DNA of 64,000 bases from Pseudarthrobacter sulfonivorans (GCF_014712225.1 NZ_JACXBW010000001.1:124001-188000), one strand, 5' to 3'. Positions 1 through 8,492 are shown, counted from the first letter of the stretch. Numbers and translations: made by a program. Notes: generated by a model from the sequence alone, not told the origin.

Positions 1-414
1 GGCCTTCATCAGCACTTTTTGCCCTGCCGAAACCACGGTGAGGTCAACGCGTGCGGTGCCCGCCTCGGCGTCGAGCTTTCCGATGGCGCCGCTGACCTCG
101 ATAGTGGCCCCGGGCTCGTCGGTTCCGGTGGTGTCCGTGACCAGGACCGGCTTGGTGAAGCGCGTCTGGAAGTCGACGACGGCGGCGGGGTCGCCTGCCC
201 AGTCGGTTACGAGCTGCACTGCGGCACCCATGGTGAACATGCCGTGGGCGATCACGCCGGGCAGTTCCACGCCGGTGGCGAAGGCCTCGTTCCAGTGGAT
301 GGGGTTGAAGTCGCCGGACGCGCCGGCGTACTTGACCAGGTCGGTGCGGGTGACCTCGATGGTACGGCTGCCGATGTCCTGGCCGGCGCTGAGTTCGTGG
401 AAGCTGGGGCTCAT
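1..414 (-). CDS. MaoC-like (R)-hydratase, HadB type, C-terminus cut by window edge
   Basis: The frame is open from the ATG at 414 to the left edge, giving 138 codons. Residues 29-40 read YAGASGDFNPIH, the hydratase-2 (MaoC) active-site signature with its Asp (about 35) and His (about 40). This fold hydrates or dehydrates (R)-3-hydroxyacyl thioesters in fatty acid metabolism. Only 2 bases separate the start from the stop of the upstream MaoC-like gene, so the two are probably cotranscribed and form a heterodimer, as HadA and HadB do in mycobacteria. The partner role is inferred from size and order; the family call is firm. Confidence 0.85.
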   Translation of the reverse strand, partial: MSPSFHELSAGQDIGSRTIEVTRTDLVKYAGASGDFNPIHWNEAFATGVELPGVIAHGMFTMGAAVQLVTDWAGDPAAVVDFQTRFTKPVLVTDTTGTDEPGATIEVSGAIGKLDAEAGTARVDLTVVSAGQKVLMKA

Positions 415-416
415 GG

Positions 417-884
417 TTACTGTCCCTCTCCGCGGACGAGGATGGATGAGGTGGCGGTGGCGACGGGCTCGCGTGAATCGCTGCCGCCGTCGGTCAGGGC
501 AAAAATTTCCTGGCGCGTGGTGATCATGGCACCGCCGCCCATGGCGCGGACGCCGTCAACGTGCAGTTCCGCCACCAGCCGGTCGCCGGCGACGATGGGG
601 CGGTGGTGGATGAAGCGCTGGTCGGCGTGGACTACGCGGGTGAAATCGATGCCGGCATCCGGGTCCTCGATCAGCTGGGCGTCGGCGCGCTGGGCGATGA
701 TGATGGCGAACGTGGGCGGCGCCACCAGGTCGGCGTGGCCCAGGGCCTTGGCGGCCTCGACGTCGAAGTGGGCGGGGTGCGTTGCCTTGACGGCGCGGGC
801 GAACTCGCGGATTTTCTCGCGGCCGACGTCGTACACCTCTGCGGCAGGGTAGCTGCGGCCCTGCAGGTCCGGATTGATAGTCAT
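417..884 (-). CDS. MaoC dehydratase N-terminal-like subunit (HadA/HadC type)
   Basis: A 155-residue single hotdog protein of the FAS1-dehydratase-region type. Residues around 85-102 (VVHADQRFIHHRPIVAGD) match the conserved strand found in HadA-like subunits, and the catalytic Asp/His signature of the HadB class is absent. That fits a non-catalytic, substrate-binding partner for the MaoC protein just downstream. The start at 884 lies about 45 bases from a strong dyad that also precedes the divergent arsR gene, so the two transcription units share one control region. The exact acyl substrate cannot be read from sequence. Confidence 0.8.
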   Translation of the reverse strand: MTINPDLQGRSYPAAEVYDVGREKIREFARAVKATHPAHFDVEAAKALGHADLVAPPTFAIIIAQRADAQLIEDPDAGIDFTRVVHADQRFIHHRPIVAGDRLVAELHVDGVRAMGGGAMITTRQEIFALTDGGSDSREPVATATSSILVRGEGQ

Positions 885-930
885 GGCCTCAAGCCTATCG
901 TTCCGGGCAGCCGTCGGGGTCTTGCCATCC

Positions 931-961
931 CTTGATATGATGAATTCATCATTCCATCAAG
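931..961. promoter_or_regulatory. Nested palindrome, probable ArsR-family operator
   Basis: ATGATGAATTCATCAT at 937-952 is a perfect 16-bp palindrome. It is flanked by CTTGAT (931-936) and ATCAAG (956-961), which are also complementary. It lies 32 bases before the arsR start and 47 bases before the divergent MaoC start. ArsR-type regulators bind AT-centred dyads of this kind, so autoregulation is likely; control of the MaoC pair is possible. Confidence 0.6.
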
Positions 962-992
962 TGACCTGCTTGCAGGATCAGGAGCGCTCCCG

Positions 993-1373
993 ATGTTGAC
1001 TCCCGCCCAGGCTCCGCTGTACGAGATCAAGGCCAACCTCTTCAAGGCATTGGCCCACCCCGCTCGGATCCGAATCCTCGAACTGCTGTCTGCCGCCCCG
1101 CAAAACACCGCACCCGTCAGCTACCTTCTTGCGGAGACAGGGCTGGAGGCCTCCCACCTCTCCCAGCACCTGTCGACGCTGCGCAGGCACAAAGTGGTGA
1201 CATCGGTGCGGAGCGCCAACGCAGTGACCTACAGCCTGGCCCACCCGGGCATTTCGCAGCTGTTGGCCATCGCGCGCACCTTCCTGCTGGACAGCCTCGC
1301 CGACTCCAACGAACAGCTCCGGCTGGCGCGGCAGCTGCCGGCCGGGCATTTGCCCGCGGAGTCCGCCTCGTGA
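993..1373 (+). CDS. ArsR/SmtB-family winged-helix repressor
   Basis: A 126-residue protein with the standard ArsR fold. KALAHPARIRILELL (about 18-32) opens the domain, and the recognition helix region is SHLSQHLSTLRRHKVV (about 55-70). It contains no cysteine at all and lacks the ELCVCDL metal-binding box, so it is not a classic metal or thiol sensor. Its stop overlaps the GTG start of the SulP gene (GTGA), which implies translational coupling. It most likely represses the operon through the dyad at 931-961. The inducer is unknown. Confidence 0.85.
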   Translation: MLTPAQAPLYEIKANLFKALAHPARIRILELLSAAPQNTAPVSYLLAETGLEASHLSQHLSTLRRHKVVTSVRSANAVTYSLAHPGISQLLAIARTFLLDSLADSNEQLRLARQLPAGHLPAESAS

Positions 1374-3046
1374 GCACCGGGCTGCGTTCCGGTTCTCTGG
1401 CACTTGCCCGCTTCCTGCCGTCCCGGGCGGACTACGCCGGGCTCCGGCACTCCTGGCGGACGGACGTATTCGCTGGTATCACGGTGGGCATCGTGGCTTT
1501 GCCGCTGGCACTGGCATTCGGGGTCAGCTCCGGGGTGGGCGCGGAGGCGGGACTCATTACAGCGATCGTGGCCGGACTGGTTGCCGCCGTCATGGGCGGC
1601 TCCCACGTCCAGGTCTCGGGACCAACAGGGGCCATGGTGGTGGTCCTCGCGCCGGTGGTGGCGGTGCACGGAACCGGCAGCGTAGCCCTGGTGTCACTGA
1701 TGGCCGGACTGATGGTCTGCGCGCTCGGCATTAGCGGCCTGGGGAAGACCGTGGCCTTCATTCCCTGGCCCGTGGTGGAAGGCTTCACCCTCGGAATCGC
1801 CGCCATCATCTTCCTCCAGCAGGTTCCCCTGGCCACCGGTACGGCCGGGACCCCGGGACACAACACGCTGCTCGCGGCCATCGAGGCGGCGTCCGGGGCA
1901 GCGGCGCCCACCGTCCTGCTGACCCTCGCGCTCGTGGCGGGGGTCGCCGTTGTGATGGTCCTGGTCCAGAAGTATTTCCCGGCACTGCCGGCGAGCCTGC
2001 TCGCGGTACTACTTGCGACGGCGGCTGCCGAACTTCTGCGGCTGGACGTGCCCCGGATCGGCGCGCTGCCGCACTCCCTGCCCTCGCCCTCATTGCCCGC
2101 CATGGACCTTGCGTCCGTTGGCGCGCTGGCGATGCCCGCCGTCGCCATCGCAGCCCTCGCTGCCATCGAATCCCTGCTTTCTGCGCGCGTGGCAGGCGGA
2201 ATGGCCGGGCCGGACGGAACTCCGAGCGGCCCCTACAGCCCGGACCGGGAGCTCACGGGTCAGGGCCTGGCATCCATCGCCGCCGGCTTGTTCGGCGGAA
2301 TGCCCGCCACCGGCGCCATCGCCAGGACCGCCGTGAATGTGCGCTCCGGCGCGAAGACCCGACTGTCCGCCGTTGTGCATGCCGTGGTGTTGCTGGCCAT
2401 TGTGTATCTGGCGGCCGGACTGGTGGGCAGCATTCCGCTCGCGGCCCTCGGCGGCGTGCTGATGGTCACCGCGGCGCGGATGGTGTCCCGGCGCACGGTT
2501 GCCGCCATCCTTCGCTCAACCCGCTCGGATGCGGCGGTCTTTGTCCTCACGGCCATCATCACCGTGGCGTTCGACCTGATCGTGGCGATCCAGATCGGGC
2601 TGGCCGCGGCGGCACTTTTCACGCTGCGGAAATTCGCGTCGCTGAGCAGTGTGCAGCGTGAGGAGATTGCCGGACCGGCCGCTGACGGCGATGACCACAT
2701 TGCCGTCTTCCGGCTCGATGGTGCCATGTTCTTCGGTGCCGCCGAACGCATCCTCCAGGAGATCAGCCAGGTCAGGGACGTCCAGGTGGCCATCATCAGG
2801 CTCTCCCAGCTACGGATGCTTGACGCCACGGGCGCCCACGCACTCGTAGAGGTGATCTCCGCCTTGGAACTGCGCGGCATCACGGTGCTCCTGAAGGGAG
2901 TCCGGCCGGACCATCTTGCCCTGGTGACCAATGTCGGCGTGATCCGTTCGCTGCGCCACCACAAGCATCTGTTCGAGGACCTGCCGGCTGCCGTGGAGCA
3001 TGCCCGCAGCCATGTGCGCCGGAACGCGGCAGCAGCTACCGCGTGA
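1370..3046 (+). CDS. SulP family inorganic anion transporter with STAS domain
   Basis: A 558-residue SLC26/SulP protein. About a dozen hydrophobic segments run from residue 30 to 415 and include the conserved QVSGPTGAM segment (about 83-91). A cytoplasmic STAS domain follows at about 440-545 (IIRLSQLRMLDATGAHAL). Family members import sulfate or bicarbonate, or act as symporters or exchangers; the substrate here is not determined. There is no carbonic anhydrase domain or neighbour. The GTG start at 1370 is chosen because it overlaps the arsR stop by 4 bases. Confidence 0.88.
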   Translation: MSTGLRSGSLALARFLPSRADYAGLRHSWRTDVFAGITVGIVALPLALAFGVSSGVGAEAGLITAIVAGLVAAVMGGSHVQVSGPTGAMVVVLAPVVAVHGTGSVALVSLMAGLMVCALGISGLGKTVAFIPWPVVEGFTLGIAAIIFLQQVPLATGTAGTPGHNTLLAAIEAASGAAAPTVLLTLALVAGVAVVMVLVQKYFPALPASLLAVLLATAAAELLRLDVPRIGALPHSLPSPSLPAMDLASVGALAMPAVAIAALAAIESLLSARVAGGMAGPDGTPSGPYSPDRELTGQGLASIAAGLFGGMPATGAIARTAVNVRSGAKTRLSAVVHAVVLLAIVYLAAGLVGSIPLAALGGVLMVTAARMVSRRTVAAILRSTRSDAAVFVLTAIITVAFDLIVAIQIGLAAAALFTLRKFASLSSVQREEIAGPAADGDDHIAVFRLDGAMFFGAAERILQEISQVRDVQVAIIRLSQLRMLDATGAHALVEVISALELRGITVLLKGVRPDHLALVTNVGVIRSLRHHKHLFEDLPAAVEHARSHVRRNAAAATA

Positions 3047-3056
3047 GGTTCCCTCG

Positions 3057-3281
3057 CTACCGCTTGAGGTTCTTCCGGATCGCCTGGCCCCGGACCACGA
3101 TGCCGACGATGTGCAGGACCAGGCCCAGCCCGATGACCGGCAGTGACGCTGTGGCCAGGCCTTGGTTACCGGACGTGTTGCCGATCAGGTTCAGGATGAT
3201 TCCGACGCCGATCAGCCCCATGGCGCAGAAGACGGTGACCTTGTAGGCGGTGGGCGCGGTGTTCCAGAATTCGTTCAGCAC
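3057..3281 (-). CDS. Small two-helix membrane protein, DUF3188-like
   Basis: A 74-residue protein with two hydrophobic helices (about 15-34 and 44-62) and a basic tail (RGQAIRKNLKR). It resembles from memory the short DUF3188 proteins of Micrococcaceae; no function is established for them. It lies convergent to the SulP gene with a 10-base gap and is read leftward, 124 bases after the CitE-like gene. A structured region and terminator separate it from that gene, so it probably has its own promoter. Confidence 0.6.
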   Translation of the reverse strand: MLNEFWNTAPTAYKVTVFCAMGLIGVGIILNLIGNTSGNQGLATASLPVIGLGLVLHIVGIVVRGQAIRKNLKR

Positions 3282-3302
3282 CGTCCAATTCTAGCGAGCA
3301 TT

Positions 3303-3384
3303 CAGGACAGGGACTGCCGGGGCACCGTCCCAAAAGACCCCGTGAACCAGATAGCGCGTATCGGTCACGGGGCCTCCTGTCCTG
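3303..3384 (-). terminator. Rho-independent terminator nested in a longer foldable region
   Basis: On the minus strand, CCCCGTGA (3372-3365) pairs with TCACGGGG (3345-3338). The inner GATA/TATC pair extends the stem, and TCTTTT follows, which is a good terminator for the CitE-like gene. An outer stem, CAGGACAG (3303-3310) with CTGTCCTG (3377-3384), encloses it together with a GGAC/GTCC hairpin near 3311-3330. The whole could form a three-way junction. Confidence 0.65.
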
Positions 3385-3405
3385 TCTTGGGACGTGGCGG
3401 AGGCG

Positions 3406-4269
3406 TCAGAGCGCCGGCTGCACCCCAAAGGCAATTGCGAGCTTCATGATTTTTTCGGCGCGGCCGAGGCGGGGCAGGTCTGAGCCGTCGCGGATGACGC
3501 GGCCGTTGGCTTCGAAGTCGTTCATGAAGTCGGTGGCCCAGGCGACGTCGGACGGCGTGGGGCTGATGACCTCGTTGATGACCGGGGTCTGGTCGATGGC
3601 CAGGCAGAGCTTGCCGGTCATGCCCATCATCACGGTGATGCCGGTCTGCTCGCGCAGGATCGGGTGGTTCGTGCCGACCGTGGGGCCGTCGATGGGGCCC
3701 GGCAGGTTCCCGACGCGGCTGGCGACGACGAGCTTGGCGCGCGGGTAGGCCATGGCCTCGGCGGTGGCGGCCATGCCGGTGTCGCGGCGGAAGTCGCCGG
3801 AACCGAAGGCCAGGCGGAACGCTCCCTGGGCCTTGGCAATGTTGTTGGCTTCCTCGATGCCCACGGCGGATTCCACGAGCGGGATGACGGGCGTCTTGCC
3901 GTCCATCCGGTGGAAGCTTTCGGTCACCTGGTCTGCGGACTCGGTCTTGGCGAGCATCACGCCGAGCAGGCCCGGGGTGCCGCGCAGTCCGGCGAGGTCG
4001 TCGGCCCAGAACGGGCTGGTGGCATCGTTGATGCGGACCCAGGCCTTGCCGCCGCCGGTCAGCCAGTCAATGACATGTCCGCGCGCCTGGTCCTTCTGGG
4101 ACGGGTCCACCGCGTCTTCAATGTCCAGGATGATCGAGTCAGCGCGGGAAGCAGCCGACTGGTCGAACAGTTCGGTTTTCATCGCGTTGACCAAAAGCCA
4201 GGAACGGGCGATTTCAGCTGGGATGTTGCGCTCGGGCCGTACGGTCTCCGTGGCGGTGATTGACGTCAT
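3406..4269 (-). CDS. HpcH/HpaI-type CoA ester lyase (CitE-like)
   Basis: A 287-residue TIM-barrel lyase of the CitE/citramalyl-CoA/malyl-CoA lyase family. Visible signatures are SIILDIEDAVDPSQKDQAR (about 45-63), WVRIND for substrate binding, the metal-binding glutamate in PLVESAVGIEEA (about 150) and LAFGSGDFRRDTG (about 174), which supplies the conserved Asp. Such enzymes cleave or form C-C bonds in CoA thioesters using Mg2+. No citrate lyase alpha or gamma subunit is adjacent, so it is not part of a classical citrate lyase. The precise substrate is open. Confidence 0.82.
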   Translation of the reverse strand: MTSITATETVRPERNIPAEIARSWLLVNAMKTELFDQSAASRADSIILDIEDAVDPSQKDQARGHVIDWLTGGGKAWVRINDATSPFWADDLAGLRGTPGLLGVMLAKTESADQVTESFHRMDGKTPVIPLVESAVGIEEANNIAKAQGAFRLAFGSGDFRRDTGMAATAEAMAYPRAKLVVASRVGNLPGPIDGPTVGTNHPILREQTGITVMMGMTGKLCLAIDQTPVINEVISPTPSDVAWATDFMNDFEANGRVIRDGSDLPRLGRAEKIMKLAIAFGVQPAL

Positions 4270-4374
4270 GCTTCTACCGTATCTGGCCGGGCCCTGCGAG
4301 CGCTAAGCAGGAATGCCATACGTGATGACCAATACGAACAGTACCGGCCTCAGGTGCTCGGCGGGACGCGAATG

Positions 4375-4428
4375 TAGGTAGCAGCAAGTGTCGCTATGGG
4401 CTCTCAAAACGACACTTACTGCTACCTA
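4375..4428. repeat. Intergenic hairpin repeat, copy 1
   Basis: Arms at 4375-4393 and 4410-4428 form a 19-bp stem with one mismatch around a 16-base loop. The right arm and its flank (TCAAAACGACACTTACTGCT, then ACCTAGTTGGGG) are nearly identical to the second copy at 25787-25834 plus flank. It sits at the 3' end of the aldo/keto reductase gene and may serve as its terminator. Confidence 0.7.
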
Positions 4429-4435
4429 GTTGGGG

Positions 4436-5377
4436 TTACGGGAGGTTGCCGCCGCGCGCCGCGATCCAGAGCCCGTACCAGTCGGCACGGGTCATGGCGT
4501 CAGCTACCCGGGCGGCATCAGCACACGCGGCGATCCGCGCCCGATTCACGGTGCCGATCACGGGTGTGATGCCGGCCGGGTGCTTCATCAGCCAGCCCAG
4601 GAGGACGGACTCCCCCGTGGTGCCGTATTTGCCGGCGAGCTCCCGGACGAGGACCGCGGTGGAAGTCTCGGCCGTCGTCGGGTCTTCCGGGCCGGCACCG
4701 GTGTACAGCCCCCGTGCCAGCGCGCCGTATGCCTGCAGGGTGACACCGTTGCTGGTGCAGTATTCCAGTGTGCCGTGCGGAAAGCTGTAGTCCAGCAAGT
4801 CCGCATGGTTCACCAGGACCTGGCTCTCCAACCAGGCACGCTTCAGCAGGCTCATCTCCAGCTGGTTGGCCACCACGGGCGCCTCCAGCCGGTCCTGCAG
4901 CGCGTGGATCTGCGCGCCGGACATATTGGACACGCCCACCTGCCGCACTTTGCCTTCGGCGAGCAACTGCCCGACGGCGGCCGCCACCTCCGCCAGGTCC
5001 GTCAGGGGGTCGGGGCGGTGCAGCAGGAGCACGTCCACATAGTCCGTCTGCAACCGTTTCAGGCTGCCGGCCACCCGCTCCAGAATGGATTCCCGGCTCA
5101 GGTCGTAGTGTGTGGCAAGCCCGCGCTCATTGAGCCGGATCCCGCACTTGGTCTGCAGCCGGATCCGGCTGCGCAGGCCGGGCGTAGCGGCAAGCACTTC
5201 ACCGAAGACGGCCTCGGACTTGCCGCTCCGGTAGATGTCCGCGTGATCGAACAGCGTGATCCCTGCAGCCAGGGCAGCCTCGACGGCGGCAGCGGCCTCG
5301 TCCACATGGTCAGTGCCATGCGGCTCGTCGGACCAGCTGCCGCCCAGGCCCATGCAGCCGTAGATGAGCTCCTGCAT
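4436..5377 (-). CDS. Aldo/keto reductase
   Basis: A 313-residue (beta/alpha)8 NADPH-dependent oxidoreductase. The tetrad is visible: Asp and Tyr in FDHADIYRSG (about 43-52), Lys in LQTKCGI (about 77) and His in VLLLHRPDP (about 121). GVSNMS (about 151) and the cofactor-binding IGTVNRARI near the C-terminus complete the family pattern. It resembles the YdhF-type group that reduces small aldehydes and ketones. It ends 46 bases from the alpha-glucosidase stop-proximal region and is probably the last gene read leftward from 7142. Substrate unknown. Confidence 0.85.
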   Translation of the reverse strand: MQELIYGCMGLGGSWSDEPHGTDHVDEAAAAVEAALAAGITLFDHADIYRSGKSEAVFGEVLAATPGLRSRIRLQTKCGIRLNERGLATHYDLSRESILERVAGSLKRLQTDYVDVLLLHRPDPLTDLAEVAAAVGQLLAEGKVRQVGVSNMSGAQIHALQDRLEAPVVANQLEMSLLKRAWLESQVLVNHADLLDYSFPHGTLEYCTSNGVTLQAYGALARGLYTGAGPEDPTTAETSTAVLVRELAGKYGTTGESVLLGWLMKHPAGITPVIGTVNRARIAACADAARVADAMTRADWYGLWIAARGGNLP

Positions 5378-5423
5378 CAGGCGGAGTTCCCGTCCGCCAC
5401 GGCTGCCGCCACCGGAACCGGCA

Positions 5424-7142
5424 TCAGCGCAGCCACGCCGTGCTGTTGGCCGGCAGCTTGCCGTCCTGCAGCGGAGAGCTGCTGATGAGCACGGACCCGG
5501 CGGGAAGTTCGACGGCGGTGTCCCCGAAGTTGGTCACCGACTGCCAGCCACCGGGGCGGCTGAAGTGCAGGACTTCCGGGTTGCCTGTCTCCACCCATTC
5601 CAGTTCCTCCCCGGCCTGCAGTTCCCGGCGCAGCTTCAGGGCCTTGCGGTACAGCTCAAGGGTGGAGTTTTCGGTGCCGTCCTGCGCCTCGACGGCGTAC
5701 TTGCTGAACCAGTCCGGCTGAGGAAGGTGCGCGCCGCCGTCGCCGAAGCCGAACGAGGTGCCTTCAACCTTCCAGGGCAGCGGAACCCGGCAGCCGTCGC
5801 GGCCCACCTCAACGCCTTTGTTCCTGAAGAAGGCCGGGTCCTGGCGTTCGGAATCCGGGATCTCGGCCACTTCCTGGAGCCCCAGCTCCTCTCCCTGGTA
5901 AAGGTAGGCAGAGCCGGGGACTGCCAACATCAGGAGGGTGGCAGCACGGGCGCGCTGCTCGCCGAGCGCCACATCCAGCTGGTCCGAGGGGCCGCCGGCC
6001 AGGAGCCAGGCTTTCCCGTCCTGCCCCTTGGCCTCCTTAGCCTTCAATCCTGCGGACCCCTTGGGCAGCCCGTAGCGCGTGGCGTGCCGGACGACGTCGT
6101 GGTTGGAGAAGACCCAGGTGGACGACGCCCCGGTCTCCTTGGCCTCAGCCAGGTTGCGGGTGATGATTTCGCGGAATTCCTCGGCGTCAAAGTCGGCCTG
6201 GAGCAGGTCGAAGTTGAACGCCTGGCCCAGGCCTTCCGGGCTGGCGTAGCGGGCCCGGCGGGTGGCGTGCACCCAGGCTTCAGCGACGGCGGTGCGCGGC
6301 GGGTCGTACTCGTTGAAGACCTCCCGCCATTCGGCGTAGATCTCGTGGACCTCGTCGCGGTCCCAGAACGGGTGGGTACCGTCATCGAACCCGTCCACCA
6401 GCTGCCCCTCCCGGGCAAGTTCGAGCTTGGACAGCAGCGGCTCCGTGAGGTCCTTGGTCAGCGCATGGGCCACGTCCACGCGGAAGCCGTCCACGCCACG
6501 GTCGGACCAGAACCGCAGCGTCTTCAGGAAGTCCTCCCGGACCTCGCGGTTGGACCAGTTCAGGTCCGGCTGCTCCTTGGCGAAGATGTGCAGGTACCAC
6601 TGGCCGGGCGTCCCGTCAGGTTCGGTGATGCGCTCCCACGCCGGGCCGCCGAACACGGAATCCCAGTCCGACGGCGGGAATTCGCCGTTGGGCCCCTTGC
6701 CGTCACGGAAGATGTAGCGCTCCCGGGCGGCCGAACCCTTGGGCGACGCCAGCGCCTCGCGGAACCATTCGTGCCGGTCCGAGGAATGATTGGGGACGAT
6801 GTCCGCGATGAGCTTGATGCCGGCCCCATGCAGGGCCGCTGCCATCGCGTCGAAGTCGGCCAGGGTGCCGAGCTTGGGGTCCACATCACGGTAGTCGTCC
6901 ACGTCGTAGCCGCCGTCGGCGAGCGCCGACGGATAGAACGGGCTCAGCCACACGGCGTCGATCCCCAGTTCCCTCAGGTACGGGACTTTGGCAGTGATGC
7001 CCTTGATGTCCCCCAGCCCGTCACCGTTGGAATCAGCGAAACTGCGCGGGTAGATCTGGTACACGGCAGCCTGGCGCCACCAGTTCGGGTCAGCGGGGCG
7101 GTCAGCTTCGGACAGGGTTGCCAGCGTGGCAGTGGTGGCCAA
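5424..7142 (-). CDS. GH13 alpha-glucosidase (oligo-1,6-glucosidase type)
   Basis: A 572-residue cytoplasmic GH13 enzyme with no signal peptide. It starts with AVYQIYPRSFADSNGDGLGD (about 26-45). All four GH13 regions are present: IADIVPNHSSD, FRVDVAHAL (nucleophile Asp), VAEAWVH (acid/base Glu) and VFSNHDVV (transition-state Asp). The QIYPRSF opening and missing starch-binding domain point to hydrolysis of short maltooligosaccharides or isomaltose. It is divergent from a ROK regulator with a dyad between them, implying sugar-responsive control. Confidence 0.9.
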   Translation of the reverse strand: MATTATLATLSEADRPADPNWWRQAAVYQIYPRSFADSNGDGLGDIKGITAKVPYLRELGIDAVWLSPFYPSALADGGYDVDDYRDVDPKLGTLADFDAMAAALHGAGIKLIADIVPNHSSDRHEWFREALASPKGSAARERYIFRDGKGPNGEFPPSDWDSVFGGPAWERITEPDGTPGQWYLHIFAKEQPDLNWSNREVREDFLKTLRFWSDRGVDGFRVDVAHALTKDLTEPLLSKLELAREGQLVDGFDDGTHPFWDRDEVHEIYAEWREVFNEYDPPRTAVAEAWVHATRRARYASPEGLGQAFNFDLLQADFDAEEFREIITRNLAEAKETGASSTWVFSNHDVVRHATRYGLPKGSAGLKAKEAKGQDGKAWLLAGGPSDQLDVALGEQRARAATLLMLAVPGSAYLYQGEELGLQEVAEIPDSERQDPAFFRNKGVEVGRDGCRVPLPWKVEGTSFGFGDGGAHLPQPDWFSKYAVEAQDGTENSTLELYRKALKLRRELQAGEELEWVETGNPEVLHFSRPGGWQSVTNFGDTAVELPAGSVLISSSPLQDGKLPANSTAWLR

Positions 7143-7195
7143 GGGGATGATCCTTTTCGTCTGGGAGGGTGATCGTTACGGGACGGCTGGGTACA

Positions 7196-7214
7196 ATTTA
7201 GATAGTTACTAAAT
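7196..7214. promoter_or_regulatory. ROK operator candidate
   Basis: ATTTAG (7196-7201) and CTAAAT (7209-7214) are perfectly complementary around a 7-base spacer, in an AT-rich patch within otherwise GC-rich DNA. It lies between the divergent alpha-glucosidase and ROK genes, where promoters for both must be. TTTAG/CTAAA half-sites are typical of NagC/Mlc/XylR-type ROK repressors. Confidence 0.55.
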
Positions 7215-7263
7215 ATATTCCACCACCAATTATGGGACTGCGAAATCTGGAGGTCAAGGACGC

Positions 7264-8430
7264 ATGAAGAACGCCCGGTCACCAAGCCCCCAACTGCTGC
7301 GGCGCCATAACGCCAACGCCGTCCTGTCCTTCCTGCGCACCGCGGAGGTAGCCACCGGTTCAGACCTGATGGCGTCGACGGGACTGACCCGGGCGTCGGT
7401 CATCGCCGTCTGTGAGGACCTGCTCCAGCGGGGCTGGATCTGGGAACTGGAGGCGGACCGCCAGTCCGGCCAGCCGAAGGGACGGCCCGCCCGCCGGTTC
7501 GAGCTGAATCCGCGGGCCGGCGTGGTCCTGGGCATCGACATCGGGGCGGCCACCACCACCGCCGCAGTTGCCGACCTCCGCGGAAACATCCTTGCGAGTG
7601 CCAGCCGCGGCTTCCGAATCCCCGAGATCCCGGCCTCGGAACGCATCGATGTTGTTGACCGGGCCTGCCGGGCAGCACTTGCAGAGGCGGGTGCCACTTC
7701 CCCGGACGTCCTGGCGGCCAGCGCCGGCCTTGCGGCGCCGGTGGACCGCGCCGGCAACGTCCTGGTGACCCGGCCTTTCTGGCGGTTGTTCGACGTCGGC
7801 CTCCGGGCCGCCATGAAGGACCTCCACGGCTGGACGGTGCTGCTGGAGAACGACGCCAACCTCGCGGCCCTGGGTGAGCGGTGGCGCGGAACGGGCGCAG
7901 GCGTTGATGACCTGGTGGTACTGCTCGCCAGCGAGCGGATCGGTGCCGGCATCATCGAGTCCGGGCGGCTGCTTCACGGACTGTCCGGGGCGGCGGGCGA
8001 AATGGGCTACCTGGATCTGGTGGAAGGGGTGGGCAGTTCCGCCGGTATTGCCGTGCTGGCCCGGGAGTGGTACCAGGCCGAAACGGGATCCCTGCTTGAG
8101 GCACCGGAAGTCTTCGCCGCCGCGGCCGCGGGCAATCCCGCCGCCGCGGCAGTCCTGGACCGGCTGGCCGAACGGCTGGCGCGGGTGGTGGCATCACTGG
8201 CGGTCCTGCTGAACCCGGAGCAGGTGGTGATCGGCGGAGCAGTGGCCGGCTCGGCTGGCGCCCTGGTCCCCGGCATCGAGGCGTGGCTTCCGCGCTTCAC
8301 GGCGACGGTTCCGCGCGTCACGGTGTCACCGCTGGGCGATGCGATCGTGACCATCGGGGCAGTCCGGCATGCGCTGGACTTCGTGGAGGCCAATGCGCTG
8401 GACCTGGCACTCGCGCGCCGGCCGGCTTGA
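7264..8430 (+). CDS. ROK-family transcriptional regulator
   Basis: A 388-residue protein with an N-terminal MarR-like winged helix (about 10-60: LMASTGLTRASVIAVCEDLL). A ROK sugar-kinase-like domain starts at VVLGIDIGAATTT (about 83-95). The CxCGxxGCxE zinc motif of active ROK kinases is not present where expected (GYLDLVEGVGSSAG), so a pure regulator is likely. GGAGG stands 10 bases before the ATG. Divergence from the GH13 gene suggests it represses that gene and responds to a glucoside or its product. Confidence 0.85.
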   Translation: MKNARSPSPQLLRRHNANAVLSFLRTAEVATGSDLMASTGLTRASVIAVCEDLLQRGWIWELEADRQSGQPKGRPARRFELNPRAGVVLGIDIGAATTTAAVADLRGNILASASRGFRIPEIPASERIDVVDRACRAALAEAGATSPDVLAASAGLAAPVDRAGNVLVTRPFWRLFDVGLRAAMKDLHGWTVLLENDANLAALGERWRGTGAGVDDLVVLLASERIGAGIIESGRLLHGLSGAAGEMGYLDLVEGVGSSAGIAVLAREWYQAETGSLLEAPEVFAAAAAGNPAAAAVLDRLAERLARVVASLAVLLNPEQVVIGGAVAGSAGALVPGIEAWLPRFTATVPRVTVSPLGDAIVTIGAVRHALDFVEANALDLALARRPA

Positions 8431-8492
8431 GGTGCTGCCGGCGGCCCGGAGGCGCACTCCCGGAGCCCTCCCGGCGACTGCACACGCCCTGC

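Noticed and set aside
5364..7172. Long 602-codon open frame opposite the alpha-glucosidase
   Set aside because: High GC with third-position bias gives long antisense frames. The other strand has all four GH13 motifs.
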